A model generated the notes under the pieces. It was given only the letters and a program-made list of their open reading frames with translations. It did not search any database and was not told where the DNA came from. Below, in pieces: positions 24,218 through 37,357 of a stretch of DNA of 64,000 bases. A program made the translations under genes and the position numbers. The stretch comes from Epiperipatus broadwayi (lineage: Eukaryota > Onychophora > Udeonychophora > Euonychophora > Peripatidae), in the NCBI GenBank assembly GCA_028023455.1, contig JAQFVV010012396.1, positions 5,372,085 through 5,436,084 on the forward strand, read 5' to 3'. Position 1 is the first letter of the stretch. Each line of letters begins with the position of its first letter.

Positions 24218-27001
24218 ATGAAGATAAAAATTGAATCACTCAACATTAGAGGCTTAAATGCCATCAAAAAACCTTTTGAACTCAAAAAATGGTTACATAC
24301 AACACAACCACACATACTAGGGCTATTGGAAACAAAACTATACAGTGGCTCTCAAATTGATCCTTCAAAATATTTAGTCAGCCAAGGGTTTTGTGCATGC
24401 TCAAGGCAATCATCATCACCATCAGGTGGCACAGGTATAATAATATCCCACAACTGCCCTTTTGATTCTTTTAAAATTATATATATTGACTCTAATCTTA
24501 TCATAATAACACTCCATCATAAAAATATCACACTTAACCTAGTATTTGTCTATATACCACCAGGCCCTGTCATCATCTCCAGAATAATAGCAACAATAAA
24601 TTCAATGCTTACAGCAACACCAAATCCCATAATACTTCTGGGAGATTTCAACATGACCTACCAAACTTTTGTCACCAAATGGATCCATCAAATAACAATC
24701 CCACTTATGAGTGCTGAAGGTTTTCTCCCATCAAACTCAATATCTTTTAATAACAATAGATATAAGTCACTTATTGATTTGTGTTTCTACTCACCAATGT
24801 TACATTATTATTTTAATCTTGAACTCTGTCCATCTATAATCTCAGATCATGCTGCCCAGTTCATCACCCTCGACCTAACAAAAATACAGAATACAACAAT
24901 AGCCCTTCAAAAGACTATGCAAATACTTCTTCCAGCACAAACAACTGAATTCCTATATTCAGAAACATATATAATGCTCCAAAAACTTCAAAACATGTCA
25001 CTCGATCCAGTACAAAATATATAGCATTCACCAATATACTTTCTTTCAACATCAATCATATTACTTGCAATTCAACACCCGCCACCAGATTATTAGCTTT
25101 GGCAGATGAACTACATAAAAGAATAACCATTTCCAGACCAACTACAGATAATCAAACCCAAATTAAAAAACTTACAAAAATGTACAACAATACATGCACC
25201 ACACTAAAGCAATATTTAGCAATAAAAAAGAAAAAAATATACCTTACACAACAACACACTTGGACCAGAGCATACCCATCCACAGTCAGAGTGCCTATGG
25301 CAGTTGAAAAAGATGGCTCTATAACAGCTGGACATAACATGATAAACCCAATATATCAACACTTTAAAAAAAACTGCAAAAACAAAGAGTGTACATACCA
25401 AATGAAGACATATTTGGAGACCCTGAAACACACACACCAATAAAAACAACTGACATTGTATTTCAACATGCAACAATAACAAACACATGTCACCCAGGAC
25501 CACAAGGAATTCCCAAATTTGTGTTCAAACATTTTAGTCACTTCACAGCCAAATACCTGTGCGATCTAGCCAATTACATATCCCAAAAAATTTGCAACAT
25601 ACAAAGTCTATATCCAATTGCAATGGTTCCATTTAACAAAAAACCAACAGCAATATCATCTTTATCTAATTTATGTCCAATTTCAATGGGACCTTTAGGA
25701 ATAAAAATTCTTGAAAGAGTAATAAAGGAGAAAATATAACAACACATACTCCCTGTGTTATCATCAGCACAATAGGCCAAAAAAGGATCATCCATTGGCC
25801 AGGGTGCCTTAATGTGCAAAACAATAATCGAAGTAGTAAAAAAAAGAAAGAAATATGCACCAATTATAGTTCAACTAGACATTGAGGCAGCATTTAACTC
25901 AGTGCCTATAGCCAAATTATTAGATGTGCTGAAAAAACAACAATACCTCCATCCCTACTATATATAATAGCCAATCTGCTACTCAGCTGTGAAATTCACA
26001 TCACATTGAATGGAAAAAATTCACCAGCCTTCAGACTGAGTCAATCCATCCCACAAGAATCTCCCCTCAGTGCCTTGCTCTTTACAATATATATAAATCC
26101 TCTATTAATAAAGATACAGAAAAAAATAAAAGGTATTCAAATCCCAAACACTGCTTTAAATATATCATGCATAGCCTTATGGATGATGTAACCATTTCCC
26201 TCTTCTCTAAAAAGAACCTCCCCATATTGCAAGAGATAATCAAGAATTATACCTCAAATTTTAATTTAAAAATTAACACAAATAAAACTGCTGCATGGTC
26301 AATATACACAGGCAAGCACTGTACAAAGATGTTTAATGGTAACCCATCTGCTTTCCTTGGTTTCTTATTCTACCTTGGAACCAATGGAATGAGACAAAAA
26401 ATTCAAAATAAATTAAAAAAAGATGCTGAAAAAATCACGGTCTCACTTGAAAAGTCATACCTGTCAATATACGCAAAGGTAGCACTATTTAATCAACTTA
26501 TAATCACAAAAATTTATGTACTACATACCTATAATCAAATTTGCAAAAACATTCATGCAATCTGTAAAAAAATAATATGGAAGAGAAAGACAGTGGCAAT
26601 CTCTATAAAAAGCTGAGCAGACCACCACATAGCAATGGACTTGGACTCCATACAATCAATGTTTTTTACACACAGAAATCAGTAAATCTAATAACAGCAA
26701 CCATAAAAAGATTTCCAGACCTGGAGTGTGTAATCAGTATAATACCCACAGACAGACCACCCCCTTCATATGGATATCTATACACACTGATTGAAGAACT
26801 CAATCCAATACACAACAAAATATCACTCAACAATGACAACAAGTATACATACTAGAACATTTGTAATATACTATACCCAAACCAGACACCTAATCTACAT
26901 ATCCATCAGTTCTTGGGATAGACAACAGGCAACTACTGCAACAATTCAGAAAATGGTCATTAAAACCAAAATTATAAACAAAGATCCAGTCTATAAAATA
27001 T
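24218..27001 (+). pseudogene. LINE A2 ORF2 (endonuclease-RT), broken and C-terminally deleted
   Basis: The endonuclease is open over 24218-25024 with its key blocks in place: NIRGLNA, LLETKL, LLGDFNM, SLIDLCF and SDHAAQF. A frameshift near 25015 and later lesions split the rest into frames at 25099-25443, 25389-25739, 26006-26191 and 26167-26616. RT blocks can be followed: LCPISMGPLGIKILERV; VQLDIEAAFNSV at about 25870-25905; SIPQESPLSALLF (where QGSP is expected); and a MDDVTI block at about 26180, matching the Y-M-D-D of LINE C. Near 26965 the sequence jumps to the last codons, deleting the CCHC and terminal region. Confidence 0.88.
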
Positions 27002-27243
27002 AAAAGTCCAATATGATAGATGTTGACATTTTCAACATCAACATTTTTTTCCAACTTCAAAGAGATGCAAGCATAAACTGAACTAAATAGAGGACCAAAT
27101 TTAAAAACAAGAAAGAAAGTATGCAGAAATGATAAAGACTTATATACTGAAAGTTGTAATTTGTTTTGCATTTGTAACAAATCAATATAGTACTAGATGT
27201 GACTCTGTAACTTTTTAAATTCAATAAAGTTTTGCTTTGAAAC

Positions 27244-29184
<1,941 letters not shown>

Positions 29185-29525
29185 ATAATCAAGTCAACTC
29201 AAGTGAACTCAATTAAAATAAACAACTCATTAAATAATTATTTTATTCTAATTAGTTTTCATCCAATATTAGGATCTTTTCATGACAAATTTTTATGTAA
29301 TCACATGATTATTATAATTCCAATTACTCCATCTAATATCATATATATATATATATAACTAAAATGTATTAATCATATACAATTTTTAATTATTTACAAC
29401 ATATATACATTTTATATACACAAATTATAAAATAAAACAAAATAAGCTAGTAACTTCATTACATTAATTACATTAATTATTAATACAATAATAATTCATT
29501 AATTATCCCTACTTTATATATATAT
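29185..29525 (-). mobile_element. PLE-2 minus copy, 3' end (separated by insertion)
   Basis: This is the reverse complement of 42440-42787, the 3' end of the PLE-2 plus copy. Shared blocks include TTAGATGGAGTAATTG, TTGGATGAAAAC and GAATAAAATAATTATTTAAT. The rest of the minus copy resumes at about 32640, on the other side of the PLE-1 pair, so the PLE-1 pair was inserted into it. A TGAAAAG, ATCC/GGAT stem, GAAAAC arrangement near its end recalls a degenerate hammerhead core. Confidence 0.75.
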
Positions 29526-29650
29526 GTTAAAACGAAGATTTGCATGGCTTAAATATATAAAATAAATATTTTGCGGGGTTCATCCGTGTTAAAAACTTTT
29601 AATATTAATATACTGACATTTCGACTTGGTCACACAAGCCATCCACAGAG

Positions 29651-31083
29651 TTATAAAAGGTAGAAAAACGGTTGTACAGGCGCTACAATCACTGATTTGA
29701 ATAAAATGTTAAAATTCCACCAATAGCAAAAAATGTTAAATTTAGGAATTTTTTTTAAAAAATCTTTCCAAATAGGAGGAAGTTTACATGTATCATCTCG
29801 CTTATTGATACAATATAGCCTTTTAAGTATCTCAATGGCTTCTCTAATTTTGCATTGGTAGAGGTTATCACATCTGGATATGATTCTGGTACTAGAAAAA
29901 TCAATTTTATGACCTGAATCTATAGTATGGAGTGAGAGTGCTGATGATGATGAGTGTTGTTTAACTGCATTAGCATGCTCATCTCTCCTAACACTGATGC
30001 GATGATTACTCATACCTATGTAAGAAGGTTTACAATTTTTACATGAGATTTGATAGACACCATGAGATTCAAGAGGGATTGAATCCTTAGGCTTGGTTAT
30101 TATATTGCTGATCTTTTGATGAGCAGAAAATGCTGTATCTATATTATAGCATTTTAATATACGTCCGATACTGTCTGTAGTTCCTTTTACATATGGAACA
30201 CAAATCCTAATAGGTGATTTATCATCTTTTTGTTTCCTATTTTGTCTATTTTGGGCTTGAAATAAAGCTTTTTTTATATAAATTTGTAATTATAACTATT
30301 TGCTAATAAAACACTATTAATATGATTTATTTCTCCTTTCAGATGTGTCTCATCTGAAAGGTTAATTGCTCTATTTAAAAGAGTTTTGGCTACAGAAACT
30401 ATCTGAGTTGGATGATGATGAGAATGGAAATGCAAATATCTGTCTGTGTGTGTATCCTTTCTGTAAATAGAAAAAGATAAACTATTTGGTGTTCTGGTGA
30501 CTAGAACATCAAGAAAAGAGAGTTTTCCATCAGACTCTGTCTCCATTGTAAATTTAATATGAGGATGCATATTATTTAAATGTAAGAAAAAATTGTCTAA
30601 TTTATTTTTTCCATGTTGCCATATGACAAAAGTGTCATCTATGTATCTGAGCCAAATGAGAGGTTTTAAAGATGATGATTCTAAAGCACGAGTTTCTATA
30701 TATTCCATGAATAAATCAGCTATTACTCCTGAGATAGGTGAGCCCATAGGAGTACCAAAAACTTGTCTGTAATGCTGTCCATTGTATACAAAATATGTAT
30801 TTAAGAGACAATGTTTAATTAAAGCAATAATATGGTCTGGTAAATTGCAACGTTGTGAGATTATATTTAAAGCTTCATCAATTGGAATGTTTGTAAACAA
30901 AGACACGACATCAAAACTGACCAGAATGTCATTAGCATTAATTTTTAAACTTTTTAAAACAGAAATAAAATGAAGAAAGTTTTTAATATATGATTTAATA
31001 GATGGGATTGTAGGTTTAATGAAATCCAATAAGTATCTGGCTAAAATTTGAGTTGGAGAACCTATTGCACTTACTATTGGACC
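29651..31083 (-). pseudogene. PLE-1 minus copy: RT and GIY-YIG protein
   Basis: The frame at 31029-30274 (251 codons, open further upstream to the junction) holds the RT palm of a Penelope-type enzyme: SFDVVSLFTNIP, GTPMGSPISG and LRYIDDTFVIW (the Y-I-D-D catalytic block). A stop after YNYKFI, with a one-base difference from the plus copy in an A-run, separates it from the C-terminal part. That part, down to about 29651, carries the Cys-rich lead and the HRISVRRDEHANAV block of the GIY-YIG endonuclease. The fingers domain upstream is absent (5' truncation). Confidence 0.85.
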
Positions 31084-31096
31084 AAGGGGGGGGGGT

Positions 31097-32437
31097 AAAA
31101 TTCACAAACCCGATACCCCCCTTCGTCCAATAGTAAGTGCAATAGGTTCTCCAACTCATATTTTAGCCAGATACTTATCGGATTTCATTAAACCTACAAT
31201 CCCATCTATTAAATCATATATTAAAAACTTTCTTCATTTTATTTCTGTTTTAAAAAGTTTAAAAATTAATGCTAATGACATTCTGGTCAGTTTTGATATC
31301 GTGTCTTTGTTTACAAACATTCCAATTGATGAAGCTTTAAATATAATCTCACGCATTACGTTTATTGCTTAATTAAACATTGTCTCTAAATACATATTTT
31401 GTATACAATGACGCATTACAGGTACTCCTATGGGCTCACCTATCTCAGGAGTAATAGCTGATTTATTCATGGAATATATAGAAACTCGTGCTTTAGAATC
31501 ATCATCTTTAAAACCTCTCATTTGGCTCAGATACATAGATGACACTTTTGTCATATGGCAACATGAAAATAATAAATTAGATATTTTTTTCTTACATTTA
31601 AATAATATGCATCCTCATATTAAATTTACAATGGAGACAGAGTCTGATGGAAAACTTCCTTTTCTTGATGTTCTAGTCACCAGAACACCAAATAGTTTAC
31701 CTTTTTCTATTTACAGAAAGGATACACACACAGACAGATATTTGCATTTCCATTCTCATCATCACCCAACTCAGATAGTTTCTGTAGCCAAAACTCTTTT
31801 AAATAGAGCAATTAACCTTTCAGATGAGACACATCTGAAAGAAGAAATAAATCATATTAATAGTGTTTTATTAGCAAATAGTTATAATTACAAATTTATA
31901 AAAAAAAAAGCTTTATTTCAAGCCCAAAATAGACAAAATAGGAAACAAAAAGATGATAAATCAGCTATTAGGATTTGTGTTCCATATGTAAAAGGAACTA
32001 CAGACAGTATCGGACGTATATTAAAATGCTATAATATAGATATAGCATTTTCTACTCATCAAAAGATCAGCAATATAATAACCAAGCCTAAGGATTCAAT
32101 CCCTCTTGAATCTCATGGTGTCTATCAAATCTCATGTAAAAATTGTAAACCTTCTTACATAGATATGAGTAATCATCACATCAGTGTTAGGAGAGATGAG
32201 CATGCTAATGCAGTTGAACAACACTCATCATCATCAGCACTCTCACTCCATACTATAGATTCAGGTCATAAAATTGATTTTTCTAGTACCAGGATCATAT
32301 CCAGATGTGATAATCTCTACCAATGCAAAATTAGAGAAGCCATTGAGATACTTAAAAGGTCAGATTGTATCAATAAGCGAGATGATACAGGTAAACTTTT
32401 TCCTATTTGGAAAGATTTTTTTAAAAAACATTCTTAA
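31097..32437 (+). pseudogene. PLE-1 plus copy: RT and GIY-YIG protein, internal deletion
   Basis: It starts slightly further 5' than the minus copy, at KIHKPDTPLRPIVSA, the conserved Penelope entry to the RT palm. A small deletion and frameshift at about 31345-31425 removes the segment between the first palm motif and the GTPMGSP block. From 31430 the frame is open for 335 codons: GSPISGVIADLF, LRYIDDTFVIW, a long connector, then GVYQISCKNCKPSYIDMS, the GIY-YIG region (Y-I in the second half), and ISVRRDEHANAV with the conserved R and H. The longer open frame suggests that this copy is the less damaged one. Confidence 0.88.
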
Positions 32438-32616
32438 ATTTAACATTTTTTGCTATTGGTGGAATTTTAACATTTTATTCAAATCAGTGATTGTAGTGCC
32501 TCTACAACCGTCTTTCTACCTTTTATAACTCTGTGGATGGCTTTTGTGACTAAGTCGAAATGTCAGTATATTAATATTAAAAGTTTTTAACATGGATGAA
32601 CCCGCAAAATAGGTAT

Positions 32617-32626
<10 letters not shown>

Positions 32627-32666
<40 letters not shown>
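32627..32666. repeat. (TA)n tract at the PLE-1/PLE-2 junction
   Basis: An AT dinucleotide run lies between the outer end of the PLE-1 plus copy and the resumed PLE-2 sequence. It matches a TA run at the other junction (29515-29525) and probably marks the insertion site. Confidence 0.7.
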
Positions 32667-33425
32667 CTACTAATATAATCTATCTACAAAAACCAAATTA
32701 ACTAATTCATTACATTAACAACTTTTAAAAATAATTTTTAATATAAACTATCATTAATCTAACATAAGTAATAACTACACTCTTAACATTATAATCATTT
32801 TAAATTTTCCAACTATTCCCTAAGATTCATTTACTACCTTGTTTTGCTAATTCTTTAATTAAATTAATACATTTATTTATATTGTCTTGAATATGTATAT
32901 ATTGTTTCATACTATCTTCTTTTATTATAATCTTCAATACATATTTGATAATTTTCATGTCTTCAACACATTTCATTTTATGTTCAGTCTCTAAATAATG
33001 CTCCAAATTTATATCCTGCCTATCAATTACTCTATTATGTTCCCTTCCTCTTTCTTCTGCTGTTGTCCCAGTCTGACCTATATAAATTTTATGACAATCC
33101 ATACAATAATTTTATATATTAATTCTATTTATTTCCTTTAGTATGAATCCTATTTACATTTGATATTCATTTTTCTAATGACTCATTATTTCTGCAATTC
33201 TTCTGTAATTTGTCTTTCATTAAAATATATGTACCTTTCAAATAAGAAATAACTATCCATTTATTATTATTATTATATTTATTTTCCTTTTTCAATTTAT
33301 AATTTCTTCTTTTCTTATCCCTATTATTATTATCATTGTTACTAAAAGTTCTTCTAACAACTTTCTTATTATATATAAAGAATATATGCATACAAGAGTT
33401 ATTGTAAATTTTAATAATCATATTC
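32667..33425 (-). pseudogene. PLE-2 minus copy: C-terminal GIY-YIG part
   Basis: Two open minus frames, 33421-33167 and 33102-32827, correspond to the C-terminal third of a second Penelope family. The first is a Lys/Asn-rich connector ending QKNCRNNESLEK. The second begins MDCHKIYIGQTG, a clear GIY-YIG start, followed by EERGREHNRVID (conserved R and H) and HYLETEHKMK. A short stretch with a stop separates them. The copy is 5'-truncated at about 33425. It lacks both insertions present in the plus copy and is therefore their natural empty site. Confidence 0.85.
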
Positions 33426-33544
33426 TTAAGAATTTATGTAGCATAATATATAAGATCAATTGTAGATATAATTATATATGGTAGATATAGTATTAAGAAT
33501 TCAGAATAAATTACTATGCAGTTAAATTTAATTAAATAAGAGTG

Positions 33545-34263
33545 GTTTGATTGCATTATTAGATATTGAGAAGATGTACCAAAGTGTGTCAAGAGAGAAA
33601 AATATTGATTTAATTATGAATAAATTAGAAGTAAAGTATTATCTAAAGAATGGTTATACTTTATTAAAGAGGGGTTGGTTATGATAAGTAGTAGTTTGTA
33701 TTTTAAATATAATGATATTTTTTGGAATATAACAAATGCATGGAACATGGAATTTTCAGTAAGTGGATTGTTATATCAGTGTTTATGGATAAGTTAGAAA
33801 AAAGGTAGTAAATAAGTATATTAAAAATAAAGAAATTATTGAATATCATAGGTATTAGATGATATAATTATTACTGGGAGTAGCAAAAGTATATTAAAAA
33901 ATTAATTAATTAAATAATGATTTAAATACTATTAAGTTTAAGTTTACAATAGAAAAAGTGGATGGTAAAGTTTTAAAATATTTAGATATTTACTTAAAAA
34001 GAAATAATGAAAATGAAATAGAGATAAGACATTATATTAAATATGTAGAAGTTAGAGAAGTAATTGTTTTTTGTTAGAGGAGCAATTGATCCAAATTTAT
34101 ATCAATTTTGTTTTTTAAACAAATGGCTGTTTTAAAGAGTTTTAAAGTGAAAATGATAGGCTAACAATGAATATGGAAAAAGCTATGGAACAAAAAATAA
34201 AAGTAGGAAATGATTATATGAAAATGGTGTATAGTAAGAAAGTTAATTAGAAAATTTTTAGTA

Positions 34264-34353
<90 letters not shown>

Positions 34354-34438
34354 GGGGTAAGAAAATAATAAATTATAAATTAAAAAAGGAGAGTAAAAAT
34401 AATAATAGTAAATGAATAGTTATTCCTTATTTGCAAAA
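33545..34438 (+). pseudogene. PLE-2 plus copy: RT part
   Basis: Broken frames encode the RT of the second Penelope family. ALLDIEKMYQSVS (first palm Asp) is at about 33555-33595, followed by a decayed central part. VDGKVLKYLDIYLKRNN at about 33958-34010 is the post-catalytic block typical of the family. The segment ends in an Asp/Asn tract coded by (GAT)n(AAT)n at 34263-34352 and the NYKLKKES connector, and is then cut by transposon M2. Head-to-head with the minus copy across about 120 bp. Confidence 0.75.
34260..34353 (+). repeat. (GAT)n(AAT)n expansion inside PLE-2
   Basis: About 11 GAT units followed by about 16 AAT units. The corresponding place in the minus copy (about 33312-33345) has one GAT and four or so AAT units, so the expansion happened after the copies separated. 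Confidence 0.85.
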
Positions 34439-34440
34439 TA

Positions 34441-35320
34441 CACCTGGGTCTCATTTTATGCGATAAATAGGTTCCTCAAAAATTGCACACAAAAGAAATT
34501 GCACAAAAATAAACATAACTTACCTTGAAAAATGGGGGATAGGTTCTTTAATTTTCAAAAATTGGCATAAAAGCAAAGCAACAAGGTAAAATTACTTTAC
34601 AATTCGCATTAAAAAACTAAGGAAATAAAGTATGACTAATAAAAAATTTCAAATATTTGAAAAAAATTAATACAAGACAAACGTTTTTTACCTTTTTTTT
34701 TAACTACAATATTAATTTTACATTTTTTCATACATATTTTAATCATTATTGCTATTAGACCATATGCGTTCATTTGTGATTTGATGTGATATACAACTAG
34801 CACCACTTTCAGTCTTGTGCTATATTAATGGTTTTATGTTTCTATATTTAAAAAATGAGATCGCAATCAAAACAAAAAGGTTATACATTATCATTAGAAA
34901 GATAATTTTCAGTTTATAAAATCAATAAAATCTTCATTATTATTTATTTTAAAAATCTACAAAAATATTTATTTCTGTTAATATCTAACAAATTACGTTT
35001 TAAAAGTTTTAAATTTTTTAATATTTATTGCAATATTTTTATACATAAGTATAAATCTATTATTATTACTTACTCATTAGTATAAGTAGGTTATTTATAT
35101 AGAGCCTAAGATTCTAAATACAGCTTCAGGCCATATTCACGTTAGCTGCTAATAAAATATATTTTTGAAAAAAAGTATTTCAAGTCAAAATAAGTTATTA
35201 ATAATTAAATTTCTTGATATTTAATAAACATAGTCAAATATTAAAGATATTAAGAAGAAACATGAATCGCATAACTTCAAAATCGCATTAAAATAATCTG
35301 CATACAATGAGACCCAGATG
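34441..35320 (+). mobile_element. Non-autonomous TA-flanked DNA transposon, copy M2
   Basis: The terminal repeats are CACCTGGGTCTC on the left and CATCTGGGTCTC (one change) on the right, flanked by TA at 34439-34440 and 35321-35322. The same family as M1: subterminal blocks TTTTGAAGTTATGC and GTTCCTCA are shared in the matching orientation. It is inserted in the PLE-2 connector; the minus PLE-2 copy has the uninterrupted sequence with a single TA. No ORF of interest inside. Confidence 0.9.
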
Positions 35321-35322
35321 TA

Positions 35323-35837
35323 CATATAATATTTCAAGGAAAGGCAAATCACAGGAGAATATTAAGATAGTTTGGAGAAATAATAAATCATTAGAAAAAT
35401 GGACATCAAATGTAAATATGATTACTAATAAAGGAAATAATATAAGATTAGCATATAAAATTATTTGCAGGAGTTATAATAAAATTTATATACATCAGAC
35501 TGGGAAAACAGAAAAAAAGGAGAGGGATTATAATAGAGAAATTGATAGAAAAAATAAAAATTTGGGGCAATATGTTCATTATTTAGAGACTGGATATAAA
35601 ATGATATGTGTTAAAAATATATAAATTATCAAATATGTTAAAGATTATAATAAAAGAAGATATTATGAAACAATATATATTCAAGAGAATATAAATAAAT
35701 GTATTAATTTAGTTAAGGGACCAGTAAAACTAGATGGTAAATGGATGTTAGGGAATAGTTAGCAAATTCAAAATTATTATAATATTATGAGTGTAGATAT
35801 TAATTATATTAGACTAATGATCATTTATATTCAAAAT
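35323..35837 (+). pseudogene. PLE-2 plus copy: GIY-YIG part, after M2
   Basis: It continues the protein interrupted by M2. The frame to 35624 carries VWRNNKSLEKW, then YNKIYIHQTGKTEKKERDY (GIY-YIG start and conserved Arg region) and HYLETGYKMICV, parallel to the minus copy. A stop follows, and the C-terminal tail and 3' UTR run to 35837, where the Merlin element begins. Confidence 0.85.
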
Positions 35838-36184
35838 TATTTTTGGTAATCATTTGTATGACAATCCATCCCACTTGATGGCATTGTTCTTCAAACAAAA
35901 TGTCTAAATATAATGTTACTCAGCCACCATTACATTTTATTTACATATTATAACACAAATAAACAAATACATGTCTAACTTTTTTAAGATTTTTTTTATT
36001 AATTTCCAAAAATAAAAATGTCAAATAATTAATGGTTTTTAAAAACAATAATAAATAAATATTCGGTCACTTTAGGTTCTGATGGAAAAAACACAATTTT
36101 TAAAACAAAAACAAACAATAAAAATTGACTGCAATTCTCAAGTAATATTACTTTTACTACATCAAAATCAAAACATAAACAAAC

Positions 36185-36690
36185 AAAATGAAATTGAACA
36201 ATTCCTAATCTTGTGAATGCTGTAGCCTCATCTCTTCTAGGATGGCACAGAACAGGTCTTTGTCCTTTTGCATATGCCACCAAATGAAGTCTGACAGATA
36301 GCTATCAATCCCAGTTTTTGGTTTTCTGCATATTCGCTTGTTATGTCATTTCAAACTGTCCCAAAGACATTCGATCATCTGCATGTGAATGCTACTGACA
36401 GGGTCCACAAAGTTGAAAAGTGCAAGTTCAGTAACCTTTCCAGTATTCAGAATAAATGTAAGATCCATGGTTGATGTTCACATGTATGCACTCCAACAGT
36501 CGGAATGGGATAGCCCTAATGAAACATTCATCTGTCTCCTGGCATATACCTCCAAAAATCCATTGCAGTGGCAGAACCCTACCTTGGTTATTCTTGCAGT
36601 GGCTAAAAAGCATCTCGTCAACTTCGACAATTATGCTGGATTAGAGTTAGGACAACAACAACAGCTAGAAAGTCAGATTTTCAGCAGCAG
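36185..36690 (-). pseudogene. Merlin (IS1016/IS1595-like) transposase relic
   Basis: The minus strand encodes a DDE-type transposase fragment of the Merlin/IS1016 group. IVEVDEMLFSH (first catalytic Asp) is at about 36600-36630. WIFGGICQETDECF and an SYIYSEYWKGY block follow (the S-D-x-W position, here with E for the second Asp). After a frameshift near 36428 come FVDPVSS, MIECLWDSLK and DSYLSDFIWWHM, the typical end of the domain. Stops, the frameshift and the D-to-E change mark it as dead. The N-terminal part is not recognisable. The family assignment rests on several colinear motifs and agrees with the 8-bp duplication. Confidence 0.85.
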
Positions 36691-37357
36691 CCATTTTTTA
36701 CAATAATGCAAAATCTCATGAGTTATAAGATTTAAGCTGTACCTCTGAAAAAAGTCCCAATTTCATGAGTTACAAACATGAACAGATTAGTTGACAGCTT
36801 TGTTACAGTGGGAAAATTTATAGAACCTTAACACTACTTCATTTACTGTTCCAAAATAAAAACATTAACACATCTTAGGTAAATAGTATTGATTGAAAAA
36901 ATTCAAACTCTAAAATGAAAAAGTAATGACATGTTAAGAGTAAGAATTTGTAGAGATAGTAAACAATATCTACCAAAGCTAAATGATAGAGCTGTCTAAG
37001 TGTGAATTGAGAGAGTAAATGACTGCAAAACACAGTGGCAGGTTATTATTAGCCAAAAGACTCAAATTGCTGCTAGCAATTGAGAAGTTGTGCCTGAAAA
37101 ATAGCATTTTCAACTACTTATTGCGGTACTTGTGATTTTTGACCCATATGGCCACCAGAGGCACTGATCTGGGTCAACCACAGAAATGCTTAGAGTAGGG
37201 GCCCCAAATGCAGCAATGCAAATTCCAGCCAATAGGTGGCGCTATTCACAATGTGTAAGCATGGGAACATTCCACCAGCTCGCTAGCAGCAAAGCTGCTC
37301 ACTTGGTGGCACTGGTCACAATGCATAAGCCCATTTAGTTTACATCGTCTGCTATCA

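Larger units (their letters stand above)
22309..27243 (+). mobile_element. LINE copy A2
   Basis: The same family and 5' start as copy A1. It has the 5' UTR with a 62-bp insertion (22414-22475), ORF1 (22569-24151), ORF2 (24218-27001) and a 3' UTR with AATAAAG at about 27224. It keeps the RT region deleted in A1 but lacks about 0.42 kb of the ORF2 C-terminus that A1 retains (A1 about 18056-18480). It is inactive because of this deletion and several stops. Confidence 0.9.
29560..32615. mobile_element. PLE-1 head-to-head pair
   Basis: Two Penelope-like copies of about 1.5 kb face away from each other (minus copy 31083-29560, plus copy 31090-32615) and meet at a G/C homopolymer junction near 31083-31125. 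Both are 5'-truncated near the same conserved block (P-I-V-S-A-I-G-S-P, before the RT palm). Their outer ends match: ATATTAATATTAAAAGTTTT and a GATGAACCC block. Inserted in the PLE-2 minus copy within a TA-rich stretch; the target duplication cannot be resolved there. Confidence 0.85.

Noticed and set aside
29651-32437. Retroviral or LTR-retrotransposon interpretation of the RT frames
   Set aside because: The RT wording (LRYIDDTFVIW, GTPMGSP) with a C-terminal GIY-YIG block and no gag, protease, integrase or LTR fits Penelope-like elements.
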